Notes: generated by a model from the sequence alone, not told the origin. DNA of 33,962 nt from Deltaproteobacteria bacterium (GCA_021811275.1 JAJZPI010000022.1:1-33962); one strand, 5' to 3'; shown: positions 1 to 7,248, numbered from the stretch's first letter. Translations and numbers: made by a program.

Positions 1-69
1 GAGGGCTTGGTGCCCGGAGCGGCGGGTTATATCCGCCGTCTGGACGAGCTCGTAACTCTGCTGGGTTGA
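1..69 (+). CDS. C-terminal end of an unidentified protein (partial)
   Basis: An open frame enters from the left edge and stops with TGA at 67-69, giving 22 residues that end in RRLDELVTLLG. The other two frames are less convincing: one stops near base 54 and the other runs through the terminator. A strong intrinsic terminator begins about 30 bases downstream, as expected for the end of a rightward transcription unit. Too little is present to name a family. Confidence 0.5.
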   Translation, partial: EGLVPGAAGYIRRLDELVTLLG

Positions 70-98
70 TCCCTGGCCGGGGGCGCCCGTTTTCGTGG

Positions 99-127
99 GG
101 CGGGTTTTGTCCCCGCCTTTTTTTTTT
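99..127 (+). terminator. Rho-independent terminator of the left-edge gene
   Basis: GGCGGG (99-104) pairs with CCCGCC (112-117) around a short T-rich loop and is followed at once by ten T residues (118-127). This is the clearest plus-strand intrinsic terminator in the window. It separates the left-edge gene from the converging ANTAR gene. Confidence 0.85.
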
Positions 128-248
128 GCCGGAAAAGCGGGAGGGCGAAGATAGCCCCCGCCCCTAAGAAAACAAGATAAAGTCAATTGCCTTCGGCAGA
201 GCCGGGGGTTACCTAATGGTTAATTACATATTTGACTTGAATTTAGTA

Positions 249-851
249 TTAGATCTCGTTTTTCATAAGGCGGAAGGCCTCCAGCACCTTGCGAGCGGTG
301 TCGGCGAGCTTTTGGTTGTGGGCCCGGCTGTAGCGTTGCAACATGCGCATGGCCTCGGGCTCGCTCATCCCGCTCACCTCCATGATGACCCGCTTGGCCT
401 CCTCCACCAGGGGCCGGTTCTCCATCTCCTTGCGCAGGCTGAAAAGCTGGTCCTGCAGGTCCCAGACCCTGAGCTGGCAGGCCAGGGCCACCTCCATGGT
501 GGCGCGCACCTGGGCCGCGGAAAATGGCTCCACCAACAGTCCCAGGGCTCCGGTCAGACGGCAGGCCTGTATCACCTCGTCGTCCAGGGAGCCGGCCGCC
601 AGGACCACGCCAAAGCGCTCGGGGGGCAGCGATGGAGACAAGTCATTTATTTCATGGGCGGTAAAGAGACTGATATCCCAAAAGAGCATAGCGCGGGAGG
701 GCAAGGCCTCCTCTTCGGAGAGGTCCTCGGCCTGGCGGACCACCGGCATTTCGCCGAAAGAGGCCAGGCAAGGCATCAGCGCGGCCCGCAGGGACGAACC
801 GGGCTTTTGGAGCAAGCAGATTTCTACGTGGTCCATAACTGGGGCCGGCAT
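249..851 (-). CDS. ANTAR-domain response regulator (RNA-binding antiterminator)
   Basis: The C-terminal ~55 residues (RPLVEEAKRVIMEVSGMSEP through KVLEAF) are a typical ANTAR domain, the three-helix RNA-binding module of AmiR, NasR and EutV that suppresses terminators in target mRNAs. The N-terminal ~120 residues look like a receiver domain: an Asp in FWD at about residue 54 (counting from the ATG at 836) sits where the phosphoacceptor belongs. However, the early acidic pair is missing, and the conserved Lys before Pro-Phe is Glu (VEPF), so phosphorylation may be lost. The frame is open up to 1043, but that upstream part is leader RNA containing a terminator. ATG 851 or ATG 836 is therefore the likely start, although neither has a good ribosome-binding site. 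The gene stands alone and stops with TAA at 249. Confidence 0.85.
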   Translation of the reverse strand: MPAPVMDHVEICLLQKPGSSLRAALMPCLASFGEMPVVRQAEDLSEEEALPSRAMLFWDISLFTAHEINDLSPSLPPERFGVVLAAGSLDDEVIQACRLTGALGLLVEPFSAAQVRATMEVALACQLRVWDLQDQLFSLRKEMENRPLVEEAKRVIMEVSGMSEPEAMRMLQRYSRAHNQKLADTARKVLEAFRLMKNEI

Positions 852-856
852 TGGGA

Positions 857-940
857 AAATAATAAAAAAGCCCCTCGAGCGGCTCAAAGCCACCGAGGGG
901 CGGTCATGACCCCTGGCGCCCGTCACTCGGGACCGGCACC
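857..940 (-). promoter_or_regulatory. Structured leader with terminator/antiterminator upstream of the ANTAR gene
   Basis: Reading leftward from 940, GGTGCC (940-935) can pair with GGCGCC (920-915). AGGGG (914-910) can pair with CCCCT (900-896). A long stem then begins: CCCCTCGGTGGC (900-889) pairs with GCCGC and CGAGGGG (ending at 871), with one bulged base. It is followed by a T-rich run to about 857 and then directly by the ATG at 851. The second pairing uses the 5' arm of the terminator, so the two are mutually exclusive. This has the layout of an attenuator. The hairpin loops do not match the published paired AxxGxx hexaloop of ANTAR targets exactly, so control by the ANTAR protein itself is inference. 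Confidence 0.7.
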
Positions 941-946
941 GCAGGC

Positions 947-976
947 ATAATATCCATTTTGCAACGGTCAGGTCAA
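947..976 (-). promoter_or_regulatory. Sigma70-type promoter for the ANTAR gene
   Basis: Reading leftward, TTGACC (976-971) is followed after 18 bases by TATTAT (952-947). This is close to the sigma70 consensus and predicts transcription starting near 940. That position is exactly where the first leader hairpin begins, about 90 bases before the start codon. Confidence 0.65.
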
Positions 977-1105
977 CCTTCAACTGGACGGGCCGAATCC
1001 ATCGAGGCCGCACGGGAGCGGCGCGGCGGGCGTATAGTAGCATTAGAAAGTTAGGCGTTCATCCACGCACACCAATTAACGTTCAACGAGTAGTTTGGGC
1101 GCTAA

Positions 1106-1292
1106 TTGGCATGCGGGCCAAGAATCCACCCCAGCCAACAAGCTGGCTGGGGACCATGGGGGATGGCCCGCCGAGCGCGCCCGCGCTCGCGAGGCAGGGC
1201 AAAACCGGGGGTCCCTACAAAGCTCGCTTTGTGGGGTCAAACCACGCTTTGGCCCTACCGACCGGCGATCAAAGCCATGAATGGCTTTGATC
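1106..1292. repeat. Cluster of five perfect inverted repeats upstream of yajD
   Basis: This spacer holds no convincing gene but contains successive perfect palindromes: TTGGC/GCCAA (1106-1121), CCCCAGCCA/TGGCTGGGG (1129-1152), CGAGCGCG/CGCGCTCG (1172-1189), a stem around ACAAAG/CTTTGT extended by CCC/GGG (1213-1236), and GATCAAAGCC/GGCTTTGATC (1267-1292). None is followed by a T-run, so they are not ordinary terminators. They could be a structured RNA, dispersed intergenic palindromes, or remnants of small mobile repeats. The last lies 30 bases before the yajD start codon. The stretch from 977 to 1105 shows no other feature. Confidence 0.7.
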
Positions 1293-1321
1293 ACATATTG
1301 GCATCAGGGGAGGCTGAAGCC

Positions 1322-1639
1322 ATGCGCAGGCCCAGACGCTACGAGGAGCAGCCCGCCGGCGGGCATACGCCCGGCGCCACGGGCAAGCCGTTGGAGGAAC
1401 TGGTGCGAGGTTGGCGGGCCCGGCCTCCGGAGAGGCAGGCCTACCGCGAGCAGTCGCTGGCCATCCACGGGCTCATCTGCGCCAAATGCGCGCGGGAATT
1501 CGATTACAAGGACCGCCACCTGCTCACCGTCCACCACAAGGACGGCAATTGGAAGAACAACCCGCCCGACGGCTCCAACTGGGAGAACCTCTGTGTCTAT
1601 TGCCACGACGACGAGCACTCGCGGGGGTCGTCAACTTGA
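1322..1639 (+). CDS. yajD: YajD-like HNH nuclease family protein
   Basis: The 105-residue product matches the small HNH-fold YajD family closely in its second half. CAKC (53-56) and CVYC (91-94) form the zinc-binding knuckles, LTVHHKDG (68-75) carries the catalytic-type His pair, and NPPDGSNWENLC with CHDDEH completes the beta-beta-alpha-metal fold. The family is widespread and its cellular role is not established; a nucleic-acid cleavage activity is assumed from the fold. ATG 1322 was chosen because AGGGGAGG lies 8 bases upstream, although the frame is open to 1106. The first ~35 residues are extra relative to E. coli YajD. It stands alone between a palindrome-rich spacer and the MBOAT gene. 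Confidence 0.85.
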   Translation: MRRPRRYEEQPAGGHTPGATGKPLEELVRGWRARPPERQAYREQSLAIHGLICAKCAREFDYKDRHLLTVHHKDGNWKNNPPDGSNWENLCVYCHDDEHSRGSST

Positions 1640-1732
1640 GGGCGCATGACAAGGGGAGAATTGTTTTTATATGACTTTTGTAGTCCAATGGAGTTGGATT
1701 GCCAATAAAGACGGCCCCCCAGAGGGAAAGGC

Positions 1733-3184
1733 ATGTCTTTCAATTCCATCCGCTTCCTGGTTTTTTTCTGCATTGTCGCCCTGGTTCACCAAATTGCTCC
1801 CCCGCGCTGGCGCTGGGTGGTATTGCTGGTGGCCAGCTACGTGTTCTACGCCTCCTTCGACCCCATCTATTGTTTGCTGCTCCTGACGGTTTCCCTGGCA
1901 ACCTACGCTGGGGCCATCTTGGCCGCGAGGCCCGGGAGTCAAGCCTCCCGCCGGGCATGGCTAGCGGTCTGCCTGTTTATCGGTCTAGGCCTGCTGGGGC
2001 TGTTCAAGTATTACAATTTCCTGGCCGGGAGCATCAATGGCATTTGGGCGGCCCTGGCCCAGAAGCCCGCGCGGGCCGTGCCCATGCTGGATCTCGTGCT
2101 ACCGGTGGGGATCTCCTTTTATACCTTCCAGTCGCTATCCTACGTGATCGACGTTTATCGAGGGCAGCGCGAGCCCGAGCGACACGCCGGGCGCTACCTA
2201 AGCTACGCGGGGTTCTTCCCCGTGTTGCTTTCCGGACCCATCACCCGGGCCGGGGTGCTCTTGCCTCAACTGGCCTCGCCGGAGCCTTGGAGCCATGAGC
2301 GGGCGGCGGAGGGTCTGCGCCAGATTTTGCTGGGCCTGTTCAAGAAGGTGGTCATAGCCGACCGCCTGGCGGTGGTGGTGGCCGTGGTCTTCGGCGAGCC
2401 GATGGAGTACGAGGGCCTTTTGCTGCTCATTCCAGCCGCGTGCTTTTCCCTGCAAATATATTACGATTTCTCCGGCTATACCGACATGGCCATGGGCATG
2501 GCCAAGGTGCTGGGATACCGGCTGCCGGACAACTTCAACCGTCCCTACGCGGCCCGCTCCTTCGGGGAGTTCTGGCACCGTTGGCACATCTCCCTCAGCA
2601 CTTGGTTCCGTGACTACCTGTACATCCCCTTGGGGGGGAGCCGCGAGGGGAAGCCGCGCTGGTACGCCAATCTCATGGCGACTTTCCTGGTAAGCGGCCT
2701 GTGGCACGGCGCCGATTGGACCTTCGTGGCCTGGGGCGGGATCCATGGCGCCCTGCTAGTGACGGAGGTCGCCACGCGGAGGCTGCGCGAACGACTGCTG
2801 GGATGGCTGGCGCGGGGATGGCCGCGCTGTCACGGCTTTATGTGCCTGACGGTGACCTTCTCCTGCGTGACTCTGGCCTGGGTGTTTTTCCGGGCCAGGA
2901 ATTTAGGCGACGCCATATTCATACTTTCCAACATGTTCGTCGAATGGGAATTTTTCACCTTCGATGATCTGCTAAGGCTGGGAGTGGGGAAGCACGAATG
3001 GCTGGCCACGCTTCTTTGCATGGCCCTATATGAGGCCCTGTCCTACGCCGAGGCCCACGGCAAGGCCTGGGCCCTGGCGCGGCTGCCTATGGCCGCGCGC
3101 TGGGCAGCCTACTACCTCGTGCTGGCCTGCATAGTGTTTCTGGGGGTGACGGATCGTTCGGATTTCATCTACATGCGGTTTTGA
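1733..3184 (+). CDS. MBOAT family O-acyltransferase (AlgI/PatA-like)
   Basis: This 483-residue polytopic membrane protein belongs to the membrane-bound O-acyltransferase family and is of usual AlgI length. Diagnostic blocks are YTFQSLSYVIDVYRG (130-144), FWHRWHISLSTWFRDYLYIP (280-299) and SGLWHGADWTF (321-331), where His325 is the expected catalytic residue. Such proteins move acetyl or other acyl groups across the inner membrane onto polysaccharides or other extracytoplasmic acceptors, usually with a separate SGNH-fold partner. The next gene, 36 bases downstream on the same strand, is such a candidate. GAGGGA 7 bases before the ATG supports the start. Base composition of this pair is less GC-rich than the flanks. 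The acceptor is unknown, and no alginate genes are present. Confidence 0.9.
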   Translation: MSFNSIRFLVFFCIVALVHQIAPPRWRWVVLLVASYVFYASFDPIYCLLLLTVSLATYAGAILAARPGSQASRRAWLAVCLFIGLGLLGLFKYYNFLAGSINGIWAALAQKPARAVPMLDLVLPVGISFYTFQSLSYVIDVYRGQREPERHAGRYLSYAGFFPVLLSGPITRAGVLLPQLASPEPWSHERAAEGLRQILLGLFKKVVIADRLAVVVAVVFGEPMEYEGLLLLIPAACFSLQIYYDFSGYTDMAMGMAKVLGYRLPDNFNRPYAARSFGEFWHRWHISLSTWFRDYLYIPLGGSREGKPRWYANLMATFLVSGLWHGADWTFVAWGGIHGALLVTEVATRRLRERLLGWLARGWPRCHGFMCLTVTFSCVTLAWVFFRARNLGDAIFILSNMFVEWEFFTFDDLLRLGVGKHEWLATLLCMALYEALSYAEAHGKAWALARLPMAARWAAYYLVLACIVFLGVTDRSDFIYMRF

Positions 3185-3220
3185 CGAGCCTGCTTTCTGT
3201 CTCGAGCCAAGGCGGGGGCG

Positions 3221-4183
3221 ATGAAAAGCTTATGGAAAGGAGCGTTGTTTTCAATCCTGGGCGCGGCGTTGTTGTTGGCCTTGAACCACTTCATACTTTG
3301 GCGCATGCTAAATCAGTCCGAGGCGGGTTATATTCAGCCCATCCACCAGTACCGCGAACTGGTTTATCCCAAGCTAAAGGCCAACGTGGTTATTATTGGC
3401 ACCTCCCACACTGCCCACGGCATCAATCCGGCCTTTCTTGAATCAGAGGGGGTGCGGGTTTTCAACTTCAGCCTCAGCGGGGCGGGGGCCAGCTATTATT
3501 ATGATTGGTACGTTCATCTGTTTCGACGTTATTATCCCAAGCCGGAGATATTTATCATTGGAGTGGACTGGTTCATATTCAATAACAAGTACTTAACCAG
3601 ACGCCTCGCCGATGACATCGTCTATCTGCCCTGGAAGGCGGTTATGCTCGGCTTGCTTGACCCGTCCTTCAAATTGGCGGCGGACGAATTGCTGAAATCC
3701 AAGCTATCCATTATGAGCGGCAAGCAACATCTTCTCGACAGCGTATTTTCCTCGATTCCGGGCAACAATCCGGCCCAAAAGTATTACCGCGGCTACATTC
3801 CCTTCAACATGAAGTACGACGGCTGCGGCGGCGTTATCCACGAGCATGACACTGGGATCCACTTGTCGCCGGAGGAGGAGAATCTCTTCGACCTGTTGCT
3901 GGACCAGCTGACCGCCGACGGCATCAAGATGATTTTCGTGCAAACGCCCGAGTTGATCCCCTGCCGGATGTCGGATGACGATTCGATGTTGCTGCTCATG
4001 GAGATAGCCCGGCGGCGCGGCATACCGTTTTTCGATTACAACGCCGAATTAGCCTCGAGGCTGAACTTCAGGACCGATTACTTCTCGACCTGGGGGCACC
4101 TAAACGAAAAGGGCAGCAGCGCCTTTTCGGCCCGCCTGGCCCGCGACCTCGCGAGGTTCCTGCCAGCGAAGCCCGTTAAGTGA
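3221..4183 (+). CDS. Membrane-anchored SGNH-hydrolase-like protein, probable acyltransferase partner
   Basis: The 320-residue product begins with an uncleaved signal or anchor (about residues 8-28) and then shows an SGNH/GDSL-like fold: IIGTSHTAHGI (58-68) with nucleophile-position Ser62, a NFSLSGAG block, and WGHLNEKG near residue 291 supplying His293. The usual Asp three residues before that His is not present (Thr290), so the catalytic triad is incomplete or arranged differently. Its position just after an MBOAT gene suggests it finishes transfer of acyl groups in the periplasm, as AlgJ/AlgX-type partners do. AT-rich codons are frequent, unlike neighbours, which may reflect transfer. Its last 8 bases overlap the end of the convergent uracil-DNA glycosylase gene. 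Confidence 0.75.
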   Translation: MKSLWKGALFSILGAALLLALNHFILWRMLNQSEAGYIQPIHQYRELVYPKLKANVVIIGTSHTAHGINPAFLESEGVRVFNFSLSGAGASYYYDWYVHLFRRYYPKPEIFIIGVDWFIFNNKYLTRRLADDIVYLPWKAVMLGLLDPSFKLAADELLKSKLSIMSGKQHLLDSVFSSIPGNNPAQKYYRGYIPFNMKYDGCGGVIHEHDTGIHLSPEEENLFDLLLDQLTADGIKMIFVQTPELIPCRMSDDDSMLLLMEIARRRGIPFFDYNAELASRLNFRTDYFSTWGHLNEKGSSAFSARLARDLARFLPAKPVK

Positions 4184-4880
4184 CGGGCCCCGATGCGGAG
4201 CGCCGGGCGAGGGCCTTGAGGTCCTGGTATGCCTCGGCCTTGCGGACGGGCTCGCGCAGCAAAAAGGCGGGGTGGAAGGTGGGCATCAGGGGTATGCCCT
4301 CGAAGCTGGCCCAGCGCCCGCGCAGGGCGCTGATGGGAGCGTCGGTGGCCAGCAGGGCCTGGGCGGCGGGCCGGCCCAGGGCGCAGATGACGCGGGGATT
4401 GAGGGCGCGGATCTGGGCCTCAAGGTAGGGGCGGCAGGCGGCGACCTCCTCGGGCCGGGGGTCGCGGTTTTCGGGGGGGCGGCACTTGACGATGTTGGTG
4501 ATGTAGACCTGGTCGCGGGCCAGGCCCACGGCGGCCAGCATGCGGTCCAAAAGCTGGCCGGCCGGACCCACGAAGGGCAAGCCCTGTTTGTCCTCCTGGG
4601 CGCCCGGGGCCTCGCCGATTATCATCACGCTGGCCGGCTCCGGGCCTTGGCCCAGGACGATATGGTGGCGGCCGGCGGCCAGGGAGCAGCGGGAGCAGCC
4701 TTCGATGCCCCGGGTGATGGCGGCCAGGCCGCTGGCCAGGGGCTGGCCCAGGACCAGGCTCAGGAGGTCATCCAGCTGGGACCTTCGGCCCTCGACCAGG
4801 GGAAGCCCCAGGCGGCGGCGGGCGGCCAGGTTGTCGGCCAGGTTGGCGGCCAGTGCCGTTGGTTCGGGATGGGGGCGCAT
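4176..4880 (-). CDS. Family 4 uracil-DNA glycosylase (iron-sulfur)
   Basis: This 234-residue protein removes uracil from DNA, starting base-excision repair of deaminated cytosine. It carries the family 4/5 signatures: cysteines 62, 65, 133 and 149 (CSRC and C-x15-C) for a [4Fe-4S] cluster, GEAPGAQEDKQGLPFVG (89-105) as the water-activating and uracil-binding motif, and a late HPAFLLR motif. The first ~55 residues form an extension often seen in proteobacterial members. It is the last gene of a leftward run, 22 bases after coaBC; no clear ribosome-binding site precedes the ATG at 4880, so translation may depend on coupling. Its 3' end overlaps the rightward SGNH gene by 8 bases. Confidence 0.93.
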   Translation of the reverse strand: MRPHPEPTALAANLADNLAARRRLGLPLVEGRRSQLDDLLSLVLGQPLASGLAAITRGIEGCSRCSLAAGRHHIVLGQGPEPASVMIIGEAPGAQEDKQGLPFVGPAGQLLDRMLAAVGLARDQVYITNIVKCRPPENRDPRPEEVAACRPYLEAQIRALNPRVICALGRPAAQALLATDAPISALRGRWASFEGIPLMPTFHPAFLLREPVRKAEAYQDLKALARRSASGPVT

Positions 4881-4902
4881 GGGAGCGGGCCGGCGGGCCG
4901 GT

Positions 4903-6117
4903 CTAGCCGCGGCCCAAAAGCCGCGCCACCCGGTCCAGCAGCCGGCCGGCCACCTCGGTCTTGCTCATCAGCGGCAGTTCCTCTGCGGCCCCGCCGGGGT
5001 CCAGTATGGCCACCCGGTTGGTGGGGGCCACGAAGCCGGCATCGGGGGCGGAGACGTCGTTGGCCACGATGAGGTCCAGGTTCTTGGCCTTGAGCTTGGC
5101 GGCGGCGTTGGTCATGAGGTCGTGGGTCTCGGCGGCGAAGCCGACCAGGATGCGCGAGCCCTTGTCGCGGCCGAGGGCGGCCAGGATGTCCGGGGTGGGC
5201 ATCAGCTCGCAGGACTGGCCCTGGCCGGAGGACTTCTTGACCTTGTGGGAATGGACCTCGGTGGGCTTGAAGTCGCTGACCGCCGCGGCCTTGACCACTA
5301 CCTGGGCGTCCCGGGCGGCGGCGGTCACGGCCTCGTACATTTCCTGGGCGCTGGTGACGCGGATGAGGCGCGCCCCCACGGGCGGGGCAAGCAGGGTGGG
5401 GCCCAGGACCAGGGTGACCATGGCCCCCCGGCGCAGGGCCACCCGGGCCACCTCGATGCCCATGCGGCCGCTGCTGGGGTTGCTCAAAAAGCGCACGGGA
5501 TCCAGGTGTTCGCGGGTGGGGCCGGCGGTGACCAGCACCCGCACCCCGGCCAGGTCCTGGGGCGAGATCAGCCCCCAGACGGCCTCGATGATCTCGGCGG
5601 GCTCGGCCATGCGCCCGGGGCCCTCCTCGCCGCAGGCGGTGCGGCCGGCGGCCGGGCCCACCACCCGCGCGCCCCGTGCCTTCAAGCGAGCGAGGTTTTC
5701 GGCCACCGCCGGGTGGGCGAACATCTGGGGGTTCATGGCCGGCGCCACCAACAGCGGCGCGGCGGCGGCCAGCAGGATGGTGGAGAGCAGGTCGTCGGCC
5801 AGGCCGCCGGCGGCCTTGGCGATCAGGTTGGCGGTGGCCGGGGCCAGCACCACGGCCTGCGCCCAGCGGGCCAGCTCGATGTGGCTGATGGCGGCCTCGC
5901 GGGCCGGGTCGAACATGTCCAGGGCCACGTCTTGGCCGGTGAGCGCGGCCAGGCTCAGGGGGCCCACGAAGCGGGCGGCATTGGCGGTCATGACCGCGCG
6001 CAGGCTCACGCCCTGCTGGGTGAGCTGGCTGGCCAGTTCGCAGGCCTTGTAGGCGGCGATGCCGCCGCTCACCCCCAGGAGCACCCGGGGCCGGTTGTCG
6101 GTTTCGCTCATGGCCAC
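4903..6117 (-). CDS. coaBC: Bifunctional phosphopantothenoylcysteine decarboxylase/phosphopantothenate-cysteine ligase
   Basis: CoaBC carries out two successive steps of coenzyme A synthesis: ligation of cysteine to 4'-phosphopantothenate (C-terminal CoaB) and FMN-dependent decarboxylation (N-terminal CoaC). The flavoprotein half shows GVSGGIAAYK (15-24), SHIELAR with catalytic His79, PAMNPQMF and ACGEEGPGRMAEP. The ligase half shows TAGPTREHLDPVRFLSNPSS, a KAAAVSDFKP motif and a KVKK motif. At 404 residues the length is normal. The start is taken as GTG 6117 because AAGGA lies 6 bases upstream; ATG 6111 is the alternative. Only 9 bases separate it from the lipoprotein gene upstream, so they are probably co-transcribed. 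Confidence 0.96.
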   Translation of the reverse strand: MAMSETDNRPRVLLGVSGGIAAYKACELASQLTQQGVSLRAVMTANAARFVGPLSLAALTGQDVALDMFDPAREAAISHIELARWAQAVVLAPATANLIAKAAGGLADDLLSTILLAAAAPLLVAPAMNPQMFAHPAVAENLARLKARGARVVGPAAGRTACGEEGPGRMAEPAEIIEAVWGLISPQDLAGVRVLVTAGPTREHLDPVRFLSNPSSGRMGIEVARVALRRGAMVTLVLGPTLLAPPVGARLIRVTSAQEMYEAVTAAARDAQVVVKAAAVSDFKPTEVHSHKVKKSSGQGQSCELMPTPDILAALGRDKGSRILVGFAAETHDLMTNAAAKLKAKNLDLIVANDVSAPDAGFVAPTNRVAILDPGGAAEELPLMSKTEVAGRLLDRVARLLGRG

Positions 6118-6126
6118 GCGCGTTCC

Positions 6127-6564
6127 TTACATGGTGGGAGCCACCCAAACCTCCACGTCGGTGGAGAAGGTGTGCTCGGTGATCTGAATAACGCAGGTCT
6201 TGGACTGCTTGGCGAAGAAAAGCATGACCTTGGGGTACTTGAAGGAGCTCTTGAGGGTCCAGTTGTCGCGGGCCATGGAGTCGATGAAGAAGTTGACCAG
6301 GCTCTCCACCTCCAGGTTGTCGGTGAAGAAGAGCATGCCGGCCTTAAGGGTGCCGGCCCGGAAGAGCACGGACTTGTCCTTGTTGAGCTTGAGGCTCACC
6401 GGGACCTGGATGTCGTCGAAGTCGTAGTAGCGGCCCACGGCCCCCTGCCGGGAGGGTTCGTTGGCGGCGGCCTCCTGGTTGCCGGATTCGAAGAGGGAGC
6501 AACCGGCCAGGAGCCAGGCGGCCAGAATCAGGACGGCGGCGATCCGGAGCTTGTTCGGTTTCAT
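6127..6564 (-). CDS. Small lipoprotein of unknown function
   Basis: The 145-residue product has a lipoprotein signal: positively charged start, hydrophobic stretch and lipobox LLAGC with Cys22, so it is probably anchored in the outer or inner membrane facing the periplasm. The mature part (about residues 45-142) contains a compact alternating beta/alpha domain with YYDFDDIQVP and a NWTLKSS block. I cannot name the family with certainty. GGGAGG 9 bases before the ATG at 6564 supports the start. It lies 29 bases after the nitroreductase gene and 9 bases before coaBC, a coupling that suggests co-expression but not a shared pathway. Confidence 0.8.
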   Translation of the reverse strand: MKPNKLRIAAVLILAAWLLAGCSLFESGNQEAAANEPSRQGAVGRYYDFDDIQVPVSLKLNKDKSVLFRAGTLKAGMLFFTDNLEVESLVNFFIDSMARDNWTLKSSFKYPKVMLFFAKQSKTCVIQITEHTFSTDVEVWVAPTM

Positions 6565-6593
6565 TTGGGCTTACCTCCCAGCAGAGCGGTTCG

Positions 6594-7106
6594 TTAGCGC
6601 CTGTTCAGCACCAGTTCGTCCAGGGGCTTGCGCTGGCTGCGTTCGTTGCCGGCCGCCGGCCAGCCCAGGGCCACGACGGCCATGAGGGCCAGGTCGGGGG
6701 CCAGCCCCAAGACCTCGCGCACGCCCTCGGCCTGGTTGAGTATCTCGCCCAGCCAGACCGCGCCCAGGCCCTGGGCCTCGGCCATGAGCAGCATGTTCTG
6801 CAAACACGCCCCCATGGCTTGGTGGTCCTTCGTTTGGTTATACATGGAAGGCCGGTGGATGAACACCGCGATGACCACCGGCGCGCCCTCGATGATCGCG
6901 CCGTAGCGGGTGAAGCCGGCCAGGCGGGCCTTGAGAGCCGCATCCCGCACCACCAGGAAGCGCCAGGGCTGGTTGTTCATGCCGCTGGGGGCCCAGCGCC
7001 CGGCCTCCATGATGCTATCGACCAGGGCCTCGTCCACCGCTTTCGCGGCGAACTTGCGCCGGCTGCGGCGGGTTTTTATGAACTCGAGCACCGCTTGGGG
7101 TTCCAA
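6594..7106 (-). CDS. Nitroreductase family flavoprotein
   Basis: This 170-residue protein is a small FMN-dependent nitroreductase-family oxidoreductase. The signatures are KTRRSRRKFAAKAV at the N terminus (phosphate and flavin contacts), AGRWAPSGMNNQPWRFLVV (about 35-53), and GLGAVWLGEI near residue 120. Physiological substrates of such proteins are rarely known; reduction of quinones, nitro compounds or enones is typical. The start is TTG 7106, chosen because GGAGG lies 7 bases upstream and no in-frame ATG is better placed. It is the first gene of the leftward run nitroreductase, lipoprotein, coaBC, UDG, behind a promoter at 7133-7162. Confidence 0.9.
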   Translation of the reverse strand: MEPQAVLEFIKTRRSRRKFAAKAVDEALVDSIMEAGRWAPSGMNNQPWRFLVVRDAALKARLAGFTRYGAIIEGAPVVIAVFIHRPSMYNQTKDHQAMGACLQNMLLMAEAQGLGAVWLGEILNQAEGVREVLGLAPDLALMAVVALGWPAAGNERSQRKPLDELVLNRR

Positions 7107-7132
7107 GGGCCTTCCTCCCCATCATGTTGCGC

Positions 7133-7162
7133 ATACTAACAGCGGGCGACCAGGTTGGTCAA
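7133..7162 (-). promoter_or_regulatory. Promoter of the nitroreductase-coaBC operon
   Basis: Reading leftward, TTGACC (7162-7157) is followed after 18 bases by TAGTAT (7138-7133). The latter is preceded by TG one base away, an extended -10 element. It predicts transcription starting about 20 bases before the TTG start codon. A second copy of the -35 box exists at 7176-7171 because of the direct repeat. Confidence 0.6.
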
Positions 7163-7179
7163 GGCTGGTTGGTCAAGGC
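7153..7179. repeat. 13-bp tandem direct repeat in a divergent promoter region
   Basis: GGTTGGTCAAGGC occurs at 7153-7165 and again at 7167-7179, a 14-base period. The repeat lies over the -35 region of the leftward promoter and upstream of the rightward one. It could be a pair of regulator sites or a simple slippage duplication. Confidence 0.75.
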
Positions 7180-7190
7180 GTGACGGACAC

Positions 7191-7219
7191 TTGCGCCGGG
7201 CGAGGCGGGAAGCTAACAT
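7191..7219 (+). promoter_or_regulatory. Candidate promoter for the solute-binding protein operon
   Basis: TTGCGC (7191-7196) and TAACAT (7214-7219) are separated by 17 bases. Transcription would begin near 7226, just before the ribosome-binding site at 7236. That supports the start at 7249 rather than any earlier start codon in this frame. Confidence 0.45.
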
Positions 7220-7248
7220 GGCCTGTACCAATGGCAAGGAGCGCGGAC

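Noticed and set aside
852-1043. N-terminal extension of the ANTAR protein by 64 residues
   Set aside because: This stretch contains a promoter and a terminator hairpin, and its translation resembles nothing in receiver domains.
4540-6597. Very long plus-strand open frame (685 codons) opposite coaBC
   Set aside because: It is a low-complexity Gly/Ala/His-rich shadow produced by high GC content; coaBC and neighbours on the other strand match known families end to end.
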